Of a stretch of 64,000 nt of DNA, positions 53,456-63,764 are shown piece by piece; positions within the stretch are counted from its first letter, which is position 1; every line of letters begins with the position of its first letter. Below the pieces are notes generated by a model. The model made no database searches. It had not been told where the DNA came from and saw only the letters and a program-made list of their open reading frames with translations. The translations under genes and the position numbers were made by a program. The DNA is from Flagellimonas yonaguniensis (lineage in GTDB: Bacteria > Bacteroidota > Bacteroidia > Flavobacteriales > Flavobacteriaceae). The stretch covers positions 1 through 64,000 of the forward strand of contig NZ_JARFVB010000014.1 in the NCBI RefSeq assembly GCF_029193885.1, written 5' to 3'.

Positions 53456-56083
53456 ATGGAAACGATACGTAGAATTATAGCAACTCCCGAAGGACATCAA
53501 ATGGTGAATCTCGGTTCGATCCCTACAATTGAACAACTACCCTTTTCGATAAGGATACTATTGGAAAACGTAATTCGAAACTATGATGGTTTTTCCATTA
53601 CCAAAGAACATTACAATATTTTGGCCCATTGGGCAGACCAGCCATCGGATGCGGATGTACCCTATAAACCGGGCAGGGTTTTGATGCAGGACTTTACGGG
53701 AGTTCCAGCTATTGTTGATATTGCATCCCTTCGCTCGGAAATGATTCGGAGGGGGAAAGATGGGACAAGGGTCAATCCTTCCATACCAGTGGACCTTATC
53801 GTGGACCACTCGGTCCAAGTGGACTTTTACGGAAGTAAAGATGCCTATCCCAAGAATGTATCCAAAGAGTATGAGCGCAATGGGGAGCGTTACAAAGTTC
53901 TCAAATGGGCGCAAAGTGCTTTTGATAATTTTAGGGTGGTCCCCCCTGGTATGGGCATTTGCCATCAGGTCAACTTGGAAAATCTGGCGCAAGGAATCAG
54001 TCTTAGGGACAATTGGCTGTTTCCCGATACGCTTGTAGGGACTGATTCACATACTCCCATGGTAAACGGTATTGGGGTATTGGGCTGGGGGGTCGGCGGT
54101 ATTGAGGCAGAAGCTGCCATGCTCGGTCAACCCATTTATTTTTCCTCTCCGGAGGTCATTGGCCTGGAGCTTCAAGGAAGGCTTCCCGTCGGTACCACCG
54201 CCACGGATATGGTGCTTACCATCACAAATCTACTGCGTGAATACGGGGTTGTCGGCAAGTTTGTCGAAGTCTTCGGTGAAGGACTTGATCACTTGACCGT
54301 ACCAGATCGGGCAACGATTGCCAATATGTCCCCTGAATTTGGTTGTACCGTGACCTATTTTCCTATCGATGAACAGACAATCGATTATATGCGGTTTACG
54401 GGGAGGCCGAAAAATTTGCTCGATAGGGTAAAGTCGTATGCCCAGAAGAATATGCTCTGGCGTACCGGAAAGGAGGAAATACAATATACCGATACCATAA
54501 GTTTGGATTTGGGGACCATCGTGCCGACCATTTCCGGTCCAACACGACCCCAGGATAAGATTCCCATCGATCGAATCAAAAAGGATTTTCCCGGCCTATT
54601 GGAAAAAGTAGGGGCTTCGAAAGGAAAGCTCGCTTGGGTGGAGAGAGATAAAATGGGCTTCTACCTTGAAAACGGGGCAGTTGCCATTGCGGCCATCACT
54701 AGTTGCACAAATACTTCCAATCCCAGTGTAATGGTAGGTGCCGGACTATTGGCACGAAACGCTAGGAACAGGGGGCTGAACGTTAAGCCTTGGGTGAAGA
54801 CAAGCTTGGCCCCAGGAAGTAAGGTGGTCACAGATTATCTGGTGCGTTCCGGTCTACAAAACGATTTGGAAGCGCTTAATTTCTATACGGTAGGGTATGG
54901 ATGCACCAGTTGCATAGGGAATAGTGGCCCTTTGGATCCTGATATTTCGGAGGCCATTAACAAGAACAATCTCGGTGTTGCCGCTGTTCTGTCCTCCAAC
55001 CGTAATTTCGAGGCTAGGATTCATCCACAGGTCAAACTCAACTTTCTCGCTTCCCCGCTTTTGGTCATTGCTTATGCAATTACCGGTACCATTGATGTGG
55101 ATCTTACCATGGAACCTCTAGGAATGGATAATAAGGGAACGCCGGTTTATCTTAAGGATATTTGGCCTTCCAACCGGGAAATCCAAGCGGTGATTTCAGA
55201 ATCTATTAAAAAATCGGATTTTGAAAAGACCTACGATGTGATTTTCGATGGTGAGGAACAATGGAAGGACTTGGCGTTTGTACTATCTGAAAATTATCAG
55301 TGGAGCGAGGAAAGTACCTATATTAAGGAGGCTCCTTTTTTTAAGGGATTGTCAATGGAAGTAAAGCAACCCCGGGATATTGAAAACGCAAGGGTATTGC
55401 TTAAATTGGGGGATTCCATAACCACGGACCACATTTCTCCCGCAGGGGCGTTTTCCGAAACTTCCGAGGCCGGACGCTACCTCAAGGCCAATGGAATGGA
55501 CCGAAGGTCCTTTAATTCCTATGGCTCTCGCCGAGGAAATCATGAGGTTATGATGCGGGGTACCTTTGCCAATGTGCGAATCAAGAATGAGTTAGTGGAA
55601 AAGGAAGGTGGGTATGCCCGTTATTTTCCTTCCCAAGAAGATGTAACCGTATTTGATGCGGCTATGCGCTATCAGTCCACTGGCACGGATTTGATCGTTT
55701 TGGCGGGGAAGGAGTATGGTAGTGGCTCATCAAGGGATTGGGCTGCAAAAGGAACATTGTTATTGGGGATAAAGGCAGTTCTGGCCGAGAGCTATGAGAG
55801 GATTCACCGCAGTAACCTAGTGGGTATGGGAGTCCTCCCCTTGGAGTTTTTAAAAGATGAGAGCGCGAAGGGTCACGGCCTGAATGGAAATGAATCCTTT
55901 ACAATTTCAGGGATTTCCCAACGACTTTCCCCAAAAAAGATATTGGATGTCACAGCAAAAAGACCTGATGGGAGCTTAATTACCTTTAAGGTAATGGCCC
56001 GATTGGACTCCCTTATTGAGGTGGACTATTATAAGAATGGAGGCATTTTGCATTATTATCTGCGGGGCAAGCTTGAGGAATAA
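53456..56083 (+). CDS. acnA: aconitate hydratase (AcnA type)
   Basis: The 875-residue enzyme converts citrate to isocitrate through cis-aconitate. The 4Fe-4S ligands are Cys417 (ITSCTNTSNPSV), Cys483 and Cys486 (GYGCTSCIGNSG), and the C-terminal swivel domain has YGSGSSRDWAAKG. Length and order follow AcnA/IRP-type aconitases, with the large domain first. No other TCA genes adjoin. The ATG at 53456 follows ~50 bp after a probable promoter zone. Confidence 0.95.
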   Translation: METIRRIIATPEGHQMVNLGSIPTIEQLPFSIRILLENVIRNYDGFSITKEHYNILAHWADQPSDADVPYKPGRVLMQDFTGVPAIVDIASLRSEMIRRGKDGTRVNPSIPVDLIVDHSVQVDFYGSKDAYPKNVSKEYERNGERYKVLKWAQSAFDNFRVVPPGMGICHQVNLENLAQGISLRDNWLFPDTLVGTDSHTPMVNGIGVLGWGVGGIEAEAAMLGQPIYFSSPEVIGLELQGRLPVGTTATDMVLTITNLLREYGVVGKFVEVFGEGLDHLTVPDRATIANMSPEFGCTVTYFPIDEQTIDYMRFTGRPKNLLDRVKSYAQKNMLWRTGKEEIQYTDTISLDLGTIVPTISGPTRPQDKIPIDRIKKDFPGLLEKVGASKGKLAWVERDKMGFYLENGAVAIAAITSCTNTSNPSVMVGAGLLARNARNRGLNVKPWVKTSLAPGSKVVTDYLVRSGLQNDLEALNFYTVGYGCTSCIGNSGPLDPDISEAINKNNLGVAAVLSSNRNFEARIHPQVKLNFLASPLLVIAYAITGTIDVDLTMEPLGMDNKGTPVYLKDIWPSNREIQAVISESIKKSDFEKTYDVIFDGEEQWKDLAFVLSENYQWSEESTYIKEAPFFKGLSMEVKQPRDIENARVLLKLGDSITTDHISPAGAFSETSEAGRYLKANGMDRRSFNSYGSRRGNHEVMMRGTFANVRIKNELVEKEGGYARYFPSQEDVTVFDAAMRYQSTGTDLIVLAGKEYGSGSSRDWAAKGTLLLGIKAVLAESYERIHRSNLVGMGVLPLEFLKDESAKGHGLNGNESFTISGISQRLSPKKILDVTAKRPDGSLITFKVMARLDSLIEVDYYKNGGILHYYLRGKLEE

Positions 56084-56273
56084 GGGAGATATAAGCAAAT
56101 CTTACTGCTTTTGACGATGGTCAACCTGACAGGGACATAAGGGTTTAATGTTAACCTATTGCCCGTTCATGGCCCAAGGGTGTGGGGAGGCCTATAAAAG
56201 CAATACGGTGCAAAAAGCCATATTGTCGAGACCTTTGAGCAAAGGTTTTGCTTGATATGATTGGCTTGATACA

Positions 56274-57206
56274 GTGTTCAGTGTTTACAAAACAAGTTTT
56301 ATTTGGCAAATGGAAGTCATGCTATTTGATAAAGAAAAAGGCCCAAACAAGGAAACTGAAACTTTTAAAAATTTGGTACTGGTCTTTATTGTTGTTTTTT
56401 GGTCCATTGGAGCTCAAGCGCAGATGAAAGATCAATCGGATTCCCTGCAGACTGGGAGATGGGAGTTGTTCAAATATGATATGGGGAATGTCTTCGGAGG
56501 GATTGTGCACTCGTACTCTAGGCCCCTACATTGGAAAGGTGAGGAATGGATGACCTTAGGGGCAGTAGTGGCGGGGACGGGCCTAATATATCTTTTTGAT
56601 GAGCAGGTGTCCCAATTTGCTATTAGGCAGCAAGGTGGAGTCCCTGATTTTGTAAACTATTATGGAGCAAGAGTAGGTAGCCCAACCTACAATTATATGT
56701 TTACCGGGGGCGTTTATGTGACAGGGTTGTTGATCAAGGATGAAAGGACTAGGCGCTTGGGGGTCCTATTGTTGGCATCAGCTTCATCTGCCGGATTGTT
56801 GCAGCAAGTAGTCAAATCCATGGTGGGAAGGGCACGTCCAGAATACGGTAATGGTAAGGATACCTTTGACCCCTTCAACACCAATAGAAGTTTCCATTCA
56901 TTTCCATCGGGACATACCATTCTTGCTTTTACAAATGCACATGCTATTGCCAAACAATTTAAAGATCCATGGCTGAAAACGGGTATATATGTTATAGGAT
57001 CAGTCCCTGGAGCCACTAGATTATGGGAGGGACAACATTGGCTTACCGATATTGCATTGGGTGTTGCCATAAGCATCTTTATGGTCGAATCGATTGATGG
57101 GTACTTGGATTCAAAATATGATGACAAATTTAATGGAAAAGAAAAAGGGGTGAGTTGGAACATTGGATTTGGATTTGGGCAAATTAGGATATCCGGGCGT
57201 TTTTGA
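56274..57206 (+). CDS. PAP2-family membrane phosphatase
   Basis: The 310-residue protein has the three phosphatase motifs: KSMVGRARP (KxxxxxxRP), SFPSGHTI (PSGH) and TRLWEGQHWLTDI (SRx5HxxxD variant with Thr). An N-terminal hydrophobic segment (signal or anchor, ending near IGAQAQ) precedes a periplasmic part and about three to four TM helices. The precise start is uncertain; an internal ATG at residue 11 is also possible. Substrates may be undecaprenyl, phosphatidic acid or lipid-A phosphates. Confidence 0.85.
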   Translation: MFSVYKTSFIWQMEVMLFDKEKGPNKETETFKNLVLVFIVVFWSIGAQAQMKDQSDSLQTGRWELFKYDMGNVFGGIVHSYSRPLHWKGEEWMTLGAVVAGTGLIYLFDEQVSQFAIRQQGGVPDFVNYYGARVGSPTYNYMFTGGVYVTGLLIKDERTRRLGVLLLASASSAGLLQQVVKSMVGRARPEYGNGKDTFDPFNTNRSFHSFPSGHTILAFTNAHAIAKQFKDPWLKTGIYVIGSVPGATRLWEGQHWLTDIALGVAISIFMVESIDGYLDSKYDDKFNGKEKGVSWNIGFGFGQIRISGRF

Positions 57207-58008
57207 CACGTAGGCCCAGCCTTTGTGAAGAGGGGCCAAAATTGCCAAGGGTGACCAAGGAGGGTTTTTATCTTGAAGACCAAGGTTCAAGATGTATATT
57301 CACTACGGGGATATGGGGCTTAGGTAGGATAGGACATGGATATAGAGAAGAACAGTTTTATTTGTATGCAGAACAGGGTCTTACGCATGCGTAGTTGAAG
57401 TTGACGATATTATATTTCAAGAAAATGATGTCTCAATATAGGTTGCGTACTCTTTGAAAAAAGATCTATACAGTTATGTGCTCTATCGCGGTGACTTCAC
57501 CGTTGTTTTTCCATTGGGTTTAGGTGTACTATATTTAGGAATTGAACTCCGTATGAATAGTTTGTTTCTGTCGGTTTTCCAAAGTGGCCACCACGCTATA
57601 AAACAATGGCCACCAATAATGAAGTTACAATCAAGAGGACAATTGAAACCTATGAATGTTGTCTTTTGTTTTCGTGGGACCATTAACTTGTCATGAAAGG
57701 AATTGCTGTGATAACCCATAATAATAGGCAGTGAATAATTTCAAAATATTCTTATTAATTATTTTGTTTAATGATATAAATTAAATTCTAAATAGGTATT
57801 TTTGAATATGTTGAAAGATTAACAAGATTTATGGTATTTAATAGGTCAAGGGACGTGGCTTGATTATCGTCATTTGGTATAGCGCATAGGGTGATACAAA
57901 ATTTATGTCAATTTATTGGTCTGTCAAACAGTGAAAATTTGGTCAATCTATGATTAAGGTTGTATTTATGGCGATTAAGGTTAAAATTTAAAAAAACATT
58001 TTGATAAC
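57207..58008. other. intergenic, no gene recognised
   Basis: About 800 bp without a gene I can assign. A small inverted repeat (CTTGAA, 57271, and TTCAAG) is present. Short frames (57203-57394, 57454-57696) lack known domains; part may be decayed coding DNA. Confidence 0.35.
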
Positions 58009-58842
58009 ATGAACTCGAAAATTTTAGTTCCCTACGACTTTTCCCAAGAAGCCAAGTATTCTTTGAAATTAGGAAAAGAGGTTGCAGCTCGATTGGGGTA
58101 TAAACTTAAAGTATTGCATTGCCTTGACTTTCCGGAGTACCCTTATCTTGGGTCCGACAGGATAAAACCCCTGGAAAAAACTTTGATTGATGAAGGAGCC
58201 AGTGCCTTGATTGATGATATCACCAAAATGTTTGGATCTATGGAAGGCTTGGAGGTCGATATTGTTAGTGGATCAGCATCCTCCAACATTCTTAATACAA
58301 CTTTCGATAAGGAGGTCAGCTATACCTTTATGGGTTATAAGAATCGACAAATACCGAATCACATCGGGTCTACCACCAGAGATATCCTAAGGTTTGCGAA
58401 AGGCTCTGTGATGAGTTTAAAAAAGGAAGTATCTCTGGAATCCATCAAGCATATCTTGATAGTCACGGATTTTTTTAATACGGCAGTAAAGGCGATTGAG
58501 AACTTGAAACTTATCCAGAGAATAACAAAAGCCAAACTGACCTTTGTTTATGTAAATACCCGCGAAAGTTGGCTTACGACCAAGGAAACGAAAAGAAGCA
58601 TGAAGGATTTTACTGAAATCCATGGTTTGCATGAAGCGAATTTGGAAATCGTTAATGATGATACGATAGTATCCGGGGTGCTCAACGGATTATTGACCAG
58701 TTCCTATGATTTGATTGCCTTAAAGCTCAATGGATTGTCCGATGCAAAGAAAGTCAATGACCTCCACCTTATGGGAGAAGTGCTGCTTGAGAGCACGGAT
58801 ATCCCAATATTGACCTATGTCCACGAGAACAATTATAGATAG
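58009..58842 (+). CDS. two-domain universal stress protein (UspA family)
   Basis: The 277-residue protein has two Usp domains: MNSKILVPYDFSQEAKYSLK (1-~140) and a second from ~148 (HILIVTDFFNTAVKAIENLK). ATP-binding glycines are largely missing, as in the protein at 30001. It stands alone after the PAP2 gene. Such proteins respond to stress or starvation in Bacteroidota; its function here is not known. Confidence 0.85.
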   Translation: MNSKILVPYDFSQEAKYSLKLGKEVAARLGYKLKVLHCLDFPEYPYLGSDRIKPLEKTLIDEGASALIDDITKMFGSMEGLEVDIVSGSASSNILNTTFDKEVSYTFMGYKNRQIPNHIGSTTRDILRFAKGSVMSLKKEVSLESIKHILIVTDFFNTAVKAIENLKLIQRITKAKLTFVYVNTRESWLTTKETKRSMKDFTEIHGLHEANLEIVNDDTIVSGVLNGLLTSSYDLIALKLNGLSDAKKVNDLHLMGEVLLESTDIPILTYVHENNYR

Positions 58843-58984
58843 GAAATTTGTAGGCGTATCACTACCAAGTCTGCCGATATGAATAATGAACTTTAAGAAA
58901 TAATCAAAAACTTTGACATGAATGGGGAGGTCCGTGTTATTATAGCCACATGAGTTTTTGGCTATGGGGATTGGTAATTCCCCG

Positions 58985-59245
58985 TGTGGTAGGAATCAGG
59001 TCCTAGTCGACGTCATATTCATTGAAAGCTGGGATTTTATGGAAAGGCTCTGGAGGAATGTAAAGTATGAGAAAATCTATTTGAACCCTCCAAGGGACGG
59101 TATGGACCTTTATCTAATATTGCGTAGTACTTTGATTATTACAACCATGAGAGAAAACATCAGTCCATTGGCTATGAAAGACCCATTGATCTATTTAAAA
59201 GAGCATCTTGATAATTATATTAGTTTTGTAGAAAACCTGTCCTAA
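58985..59245 (+). pseudogene. 3' remnant of an IS3-family transposase
   Basis: The frame holds FMERLWRNVKYEKIYLNP and RDGMDLY, close to the end of the IS3-type integrase core (FxERLWRxVKYExxYL). The catalytic D and D positions are gone, the following arm is scrambled, and the frame ends in VENLS. No terminal repeats could be found, so the element is dead. It lies between a Usp gene and a lipoprotein gene, 0.6 kb from the conjugation genes. Confidence 0.55.
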
Positions 59246-59336
59246 AGATCGGGGTATCTACAATAAACAATATCTTTATTTTACCAATTTTCAATATGGC
59301 TTTTATAAATTTACTCACTTATGTAAATTAAGTACC

Positions 59337-59813
59337 ATGCAAAAACACTTTCTGACAATAATAATCGTATTGGTGCTGTTTTCTTGTAGTAAGAATCGTA
59401 GCATTTCCATCGATGAAAGGAACGAAGCACTTTTTGGTCAATGGGAATATGAGGCCATTGATTCTGATACTGCCGTTGACATCAATGGTGACGGCACTGT
59501 GAATATTGACCTGTACAACACAAACGAAATCCGCCAGTGCCTAAAGGATAACCTGACCTTTTTTACGGAAGGACCAATCGGAGAGAAAAACGAGTTTAGG
59601 CTTAATGAAAATGGTCTTTCTTGTGGTGAAGTTGACCCATATAGTACAGTGGAATCAGACAAATATGAGTTGATCAACAATGAAATTCTACGCTTCGAGA
59701 ACAGGAATGATTTTCGAATCATAGAGTTTAGCAAAAACCGACTTGTATTGGAACAAGATGATTTTTTGGATGATCAGAATGTCGTTATCACATATACTTA
59801 CAAGCGGGGTTGA
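59337..59813 (+). CDS. lipocalin-like lipoprotein
   Basis: The 158-residue protein has signal peptide and lipobox (LFSC, Cys17). The mature part starts FGQWEYEAIDSDTAVDINGD with an EF-hand-like Asp pattern, and continues with beta strands ending IEFSKNRLVLEQDD and TYTYKRG, the plan of small DUF5004-like lipocalins. Role unknown. It is convergent with the TraQ gene. Confidence 0.72.
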   Translation: MQKHFLTIIIVLVLFSCSKNRSISIDERNEALFGQWEYEAIDSDTAVDINGDGTVNIDLYNTNEIRQCLKDNLTFFTEGPIGEKNEFRLNENGLSCGEVDPYSTVESDKYELINNEILRFENRNDFRIIEFSKNRLVLEQDDFLDDQNVVITYTYKRG

Positions 59814-59844
59814 TTTAAATAAGTGGGCAACCCTTTTATCAATT

Positions 59845-62800
59845 TTACACCCTTACTACTGAACCAGAAGTCCAATCGCTCCATTGTCCATCACTGTCCC
59901 TGACCCGTATCTCATAGGGTTGATCTAAGTATTTCAACCTACTTTCACGGGATTCGGTCTCCATCTCAAAATACCTGTCGACACCACTTCCCTTGGCTTC
60001 GCTGTAGTTTAACAATTTGGTATCCCAACGATTGCCCTGTCTGTTAAAAATGCGGACCTCGACCTGTTCCAAGCTTGCTCCATTATAGGCCTCCGAACAG
60101 TTAATGCTAAAGCAGGTATATATCCTGACCTGGTAATCGCATCCGTTCAGGCCACCGCAATTGATGTTGTGCTTTTCACCCTTGGCGGCAACGGTCGGCA
60201 ATTTCAACATCTCAATCGATTCGCTCTCGGTCTGTGACTGGCCGGTGGAATTCAGCACCAAGAAATTGATTACGAAACTTTGATCTATTTCGGGAAAGAA
60301 CTGCATGGGCGCACTTCCATAATCCAGAGGAACAATCTCTCCCTCATTATAGGTAATGCCCTTATAGCGTATGGTTCCCGCACTGGCCCCGGTAAAGGTG
60401 AACACCAATGTGTAGTCAACACTCTGGTCATGGCCCGACGTTGCATTGGTTATGGCAGTAATATCGAAAGGATCATTGATGTACTTATCCTGGGCCGATT
60501 GGCTGATGTTGAGTGTGAACGGTTCCTGGTATATCTCATAATTTACGTTGACGTTGGCAGTCTTCTCCACATCGGAAGAGGAACGCACCGTAAAGGTCAG
60601 ATTATGGTTCCCCTCACTGTTCCCCATATATTTTCCGGAAAAAGAACCTACCGGTACCGTAAAACTTTCACCAGCTGAATAAGTGTTGCCATTATACCGG
60701 AAAGATCCATTGTTGCCACTGACGGAAAAATACATTTCATAGCTGTCCCCGCCAATGCCTATTTCGGAAATATTGAAATTCATATCGATTTCCTCCCCGG
60801 TGTATGCCTGCTGGGCGGTTCCGGAAGCAGTGAAATTATAGTCCTTGGCCGAAACGGCCACGGCGATGTTCACCGATTTTTCGAGCCCTGTGTCGTTCTT
60901 CGCATAAAAGGTCATGCTTACCGTACCATCGTCAGTGCCCTCAAAGCTCCAGTTGAAGTTTCCCTTTGGCACTTCATAAAGGTTCCCCGGACTCACCACA
61001 TTGCCGTTACTGTCCTTTATGATGGCATTTCCGTTCATACTGAAACGCAGGGTATAGTCGGAGGATCCCATGCTCTCGGAAATATTAAAGTTCAGGGAAG
61101 TGGTTTCCTCCATGGTAATATCGGAACTCTGTATGCCTCCCGTAAAGGTGAAATCGACCTGATCAAAGGTGATGGTCGCATTGGCTGTACGGGTAACGTC
61201 GGACCCTGATTTGACACTCAGGACAATATTGTGCTGACCAGGCTCCAGGCCTGTATAGGTAATATTGTTCGATCCAGCACCCAACGGGAAATTCTCCCCT
61301 GGTCCATAGGAAACCCCATTGACCAACATGGACCCGTTCTGGCTTGATGAATAAAAGGCGGTATAAGTGTCGTTCGCACCATTCGGAACTTCATCGATGT
61401 TCACGATGATGCCCACTGGATTATTGGAAAATTCGGTGGCCTTCGAAGGTGTCATGGTCAATCCAAAATCATTGTTGCCCACCACTATCGTGACCTGTTC
61501 CTCCAATATTTGTTCGTTACTGTCGCGTAACAAAAATGAGATTTCATAGGTTCCGGCCTGCTGTCCTATAAAATCATAGGCGAAACTTCCCGGGGCAACG
61601 GTGAAATATTGACTGGGCGTTATCGGGGAATTCCCGTTATAGAGTTGGCCATCCCCACCCGTAATGAAATAGTTGAGTTCATAGGAAACCCCATCATAAT
61701 CGCCTTTTTCGATAAGGCTCAGGGATATGGCCCCACGTTGGCCCACCAATACCTCACTGTTGTTGGCCGAGGCACTGAAATCAAGTTCCAATTGTTTTGC
61801 ATCCAGATCTATTTCGACCGGCCCGACCTCTTGCCCAAAATTGTCGGTCACAAGAAAACTGATCTGATGGCCCCCAAGGCTTTCCGGGGTATAGAAAAGG
61901 GAAAAGTTTCCAAGGTCGACAGGGTAGTCCGTATTGTTCTGGATATTGTTCCCGCCCGTCCCCGTAACCTTGCCATTGCCCTCGGTTATGTTGTAGGAAA
62001 GGAAATAATCGATATTGGAGGTATTTCCGCTGGATCTGATGTTGAAATTGAGCTGGGTCCTTTGGTTGACAAATACCTGGTTGCTCTCCGCATTGCCACT
62101 AAAAGTGAACGGAATATTGGCCACCTCGATCTCCACGCTATCCCTTTTCATCTGGCCGTTGCTGTCGCGAACATCAAAGTAGATCTTCCGTTGGCCGAGC
62201 ACATTGTCCTTAAAGGTAAAATTGTAATTGCCCGGGAATATGGATCTAAAGGCCCCGGCGTCCATTACGCCCCCGTTTTGGTCCCTAACGGTCCCGCCAC
62301 CCTCACTGCCCGGGGAAAAGGAATGTCCGATATCGTAGGTGACATCACTTTCCCCATCCTGTGTCTGGAGGTCGATATTGATGGCGATGTTGGTGTCGAG
62401 TTCCACTTGGGTGGAAGCGGCCGTGGCCCGAAAGGTAAAGTTAAGGTTTCCCACATCGAGGACAAGTTCCCTTGTGATGGTAGCGCCATCGGGGGCCTTC
62501 GCCACCATGGTCAACCTGTGTTCGCCCAAGGTCTCAGGAAGGTATTTGAGGTCGCTGACCCCTTTGGGGAGCGCAAAGACATCCCTAGGATCATAGGCGG
62601 TATCACCAAAATAGACCTTACCGGTCCCGTTTTCCAATTGGTAGGAAACCTCAAATTCCTGATTGCCGTTGTTTGCGGGATCTTCGGTGTCCTTGTCCCT
62701 TAACAGGGTCACACTTACGGGATTTTTGCTGTTGATGATAAATTGATCGGTCCCTTTGCCCAATAAAAAGCTAAAGCTTGCATATGTGGTATTATAAATC

Positions 62801-63201
62801 AAATCGAGTTCCTTTTCGATCTTGTTGGAGTCCCAGGCAAGGATCTTGACCTTATGTGCGCCGGTATCGATTGGCATATAACGGAATGACACATCAAAAT
62901 CCCCGATGGGGATGGTATCGTTCTGGTATATGGTGTCATTCCCTATGGACAGGTAGTATCCCTTGCCGTTCTCGATACGGTACTTCATATAATAGGAGGT
63001 CGTGGAGACCATTTTTTCCGGTTCCAGGGAAAAATCCGTCTTGACCGCCTCAAAGACAAAGCCATCATTATTGTGGTCTTCCGTAAGGGTAAAATCAAAG
63101 GAATCCTGGACGATGCCGTCAAAATCCTTACTGCATGCCAGAACAAACAAAAAGCTCAACAGAATTAGGGAAACAAGGCGTAGTGGAGTAATTTTTTTCA
63201 T
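59845..63201 (-). CDS. giant TraQ-like conjugation protein with nine tandem repeats
   Basis: The 1118-residue lipoprotein (lipobox LAC, Cys23) has nine ~105-residue beta-rich repeats, at about 34-137, 138-251, 252-361, 362-468, 469-575, 576-680, 681-784, 785-891 and 892-999. Each has a start like NFTF/DFTF, a YxLxFxxxxG strand, a core G-x-F, then GxHxxxFxVxxxxG. The ~119-residue C-terminal domain has four Cys (near 1015, 1021, 1030, 1035). The repeats match the single DUF3872/TraQ domain of Bacteroides (~150-residue proteins). Position after TraN and TraO supports the assignment. It may form a long extracellular fibre or spacer. Confidence 0.75.
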   Translation of the reverse strand: MKKITPLRLVSLILLSFLFVLACSKDFDGIVQDSFDFTLTEDHNNDGFVFEAVKTDFSLEPEKMVSTTSYYMKYRIENGKGYYLSIGNDTIYQNDTIPIGDFDVSFRYMPIDTGAHKVKILAWDSNKIEKELDLIYNTTYASFSFLLGKGTDQFIINSKNPVSVTLLRDKDTEDPANNGNQEFEVSYQLENGTGKVYFGDTAYDPRDVFALPKGVSDLKYLPETLGEHRLTMVAKAPDGATITRELVLDVGNLNFTFRATAASTQVELDTNIAINIDLQTQDGESDVTYDIGHSFSPGSEGGGTVRDQNGGVMDAGAFRSIFPGNYNFTFKDNVLGQRKIYFDVRDSNGQMKRDSVEIEVANIPFTFSGNAESNQVFVNQRTQLNFNIRSSGNTSNIDYFLSYNITEGNGKVTGTGGNNIQNNTDYPVDLGNFSLFYTPESLGGHQISFLVTDNFGQEVGPVEIDLDAKQLELDFSASANNSEVLVGQRGAISLSLIEKGDYDGVSYELNYFITGGDGQLYNGNSPITPSQYFTVAPGSFAYDFIGQQAGTYEISFLLRDSNEQILEEQVTIVVGNNDFGLTMTPSKATEFSNNPVGIIVNIDEVPNGANDTYTAFYSSSQNGSMLVNGVSYGPGENFPLGAGSNNITYTGLEPGQHNIVLSVKSGSDVTRTANATITFDQVDFTFTGGIQSSDITMEETTSLNFNISESMGSSDYTLRFSMNGNAIIKDSNGNVVSPGNLYEVPKGNFNWSFEGTDDGTVSMTFYAKNDTGLEKSVNIAVAVSAKDYNFTASGTAQQAYTGEEIDMNFNISEIGIGGDSYEMYFSVSGNNGSFRYNGNTYSAGESFTVPVGSFSGKYMGNSEGNHNLTFTVRSSSDVEKTANVNVNYEIYQEPFTLNISQSAQDKYINDPFDITAITNATSGHDQSVDYTLVFTFTGASAGTIRYKGITYNEGEIVPLDYGSAPMQFFPEIDQSFVINFLVLNSTGQSQTESESIEMLKLPTVAAKGEKHNINCGGLNGCDYQVRIYTCFSINCSEAYNGASLEQVEVRIFNRQGNRWDTKLLNYSEAKGSGVDRYFEMETESRESRLKYLDQPYEIRVRDSDGQWSDWTSGSVVRV

Positions 63202-63216
63202 AGTGTCCGGTTATGT

Positions 63217-63762
63217 TCAGAATAAAAAGTAGCGCAGGCCGATCCCCACATAGGGATAAAAATTGCCGACATCAGAATTGATATGGTAATACTCATTGGC
63301 CTTTATCAATAGGGAAAGGTCGTTCCCGAGGATCATCTCCCATTCGACACCCGCATATATTCCATAGATGAACCTGCTCTTGCCATCTATCACGGCCCCG
63401 GTATCCAGGGTGTTGTTCCCGTTGTTGATCACTTCATATCCAATGACCCCGCCCCCGCCTATGTTCAGCGCATATCTCCTGAAGTTGGGTTGTTCCCATA
63501 CCTTGAAGAAACAGCCAGGCTGCACCGTGAAAATATTATAGGGGATATCATAATCCCCCTTGTCCTCCGCAATGGCGGCAAATATGCTCAACTGGGCATA
63601 GGTACTCCTGTCCAGATGATAATTGTACGTTGCCATGATCCCGAAACCGTCCTCAGCATATCCACCGCTGAGACCCACGGAAGAGGCATAGTTTCCGCCC
63701 CGCTGCGCGGAAAGGGATATGGCCATAAACAAGAACGAAAAAAGCACCAATGATCTACCCAT
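63217..63762 (-). CDS. traO: conjugal transfer protein TraO (outer-membrane barrel)
   Basis: The 181-residue protein has signal peptide MGRSLVLFSFLFMAISLSAQ and beta-barrel features ending in GLRYFLF, an aromatic C-terminus. The YASSVGLSGGYAEDGFGIMA start and GGGVIGYEV block are those of Bacteroides conjugative transposon TraO. ATG 63762 is used rather than the upstream TTG. It overlaps TraN by none and precedes TraQ by 15 bp, so the three form one operon. Confidence 0.85.
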   Translation of the reverse strand: MGRSLVLFSFLFMAISLSAQRGGNYASSVGLSGGYAEDGFGIMATYNYHLDRSTYAQLSIFAAIAEDKGDYDIPYNIFTVQPGCFFKVWEQPNFRRYALNIGGGGVIGYEVINNGNNTLDTGAVIDGKSRFIYGIYAGVEWEMILGNDLSLLIKANEYYHINSDVGNFYPYVGIGLRYFLF

Positions 63763-63764
63763 AA

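Noticed and set aside
61609..62703. 364-codon plus-strand frame opposite the TraQ-like gene
   Set aside because: Long antisense frame caused by the codon bias of the repeat gene; its sequence has no domain.
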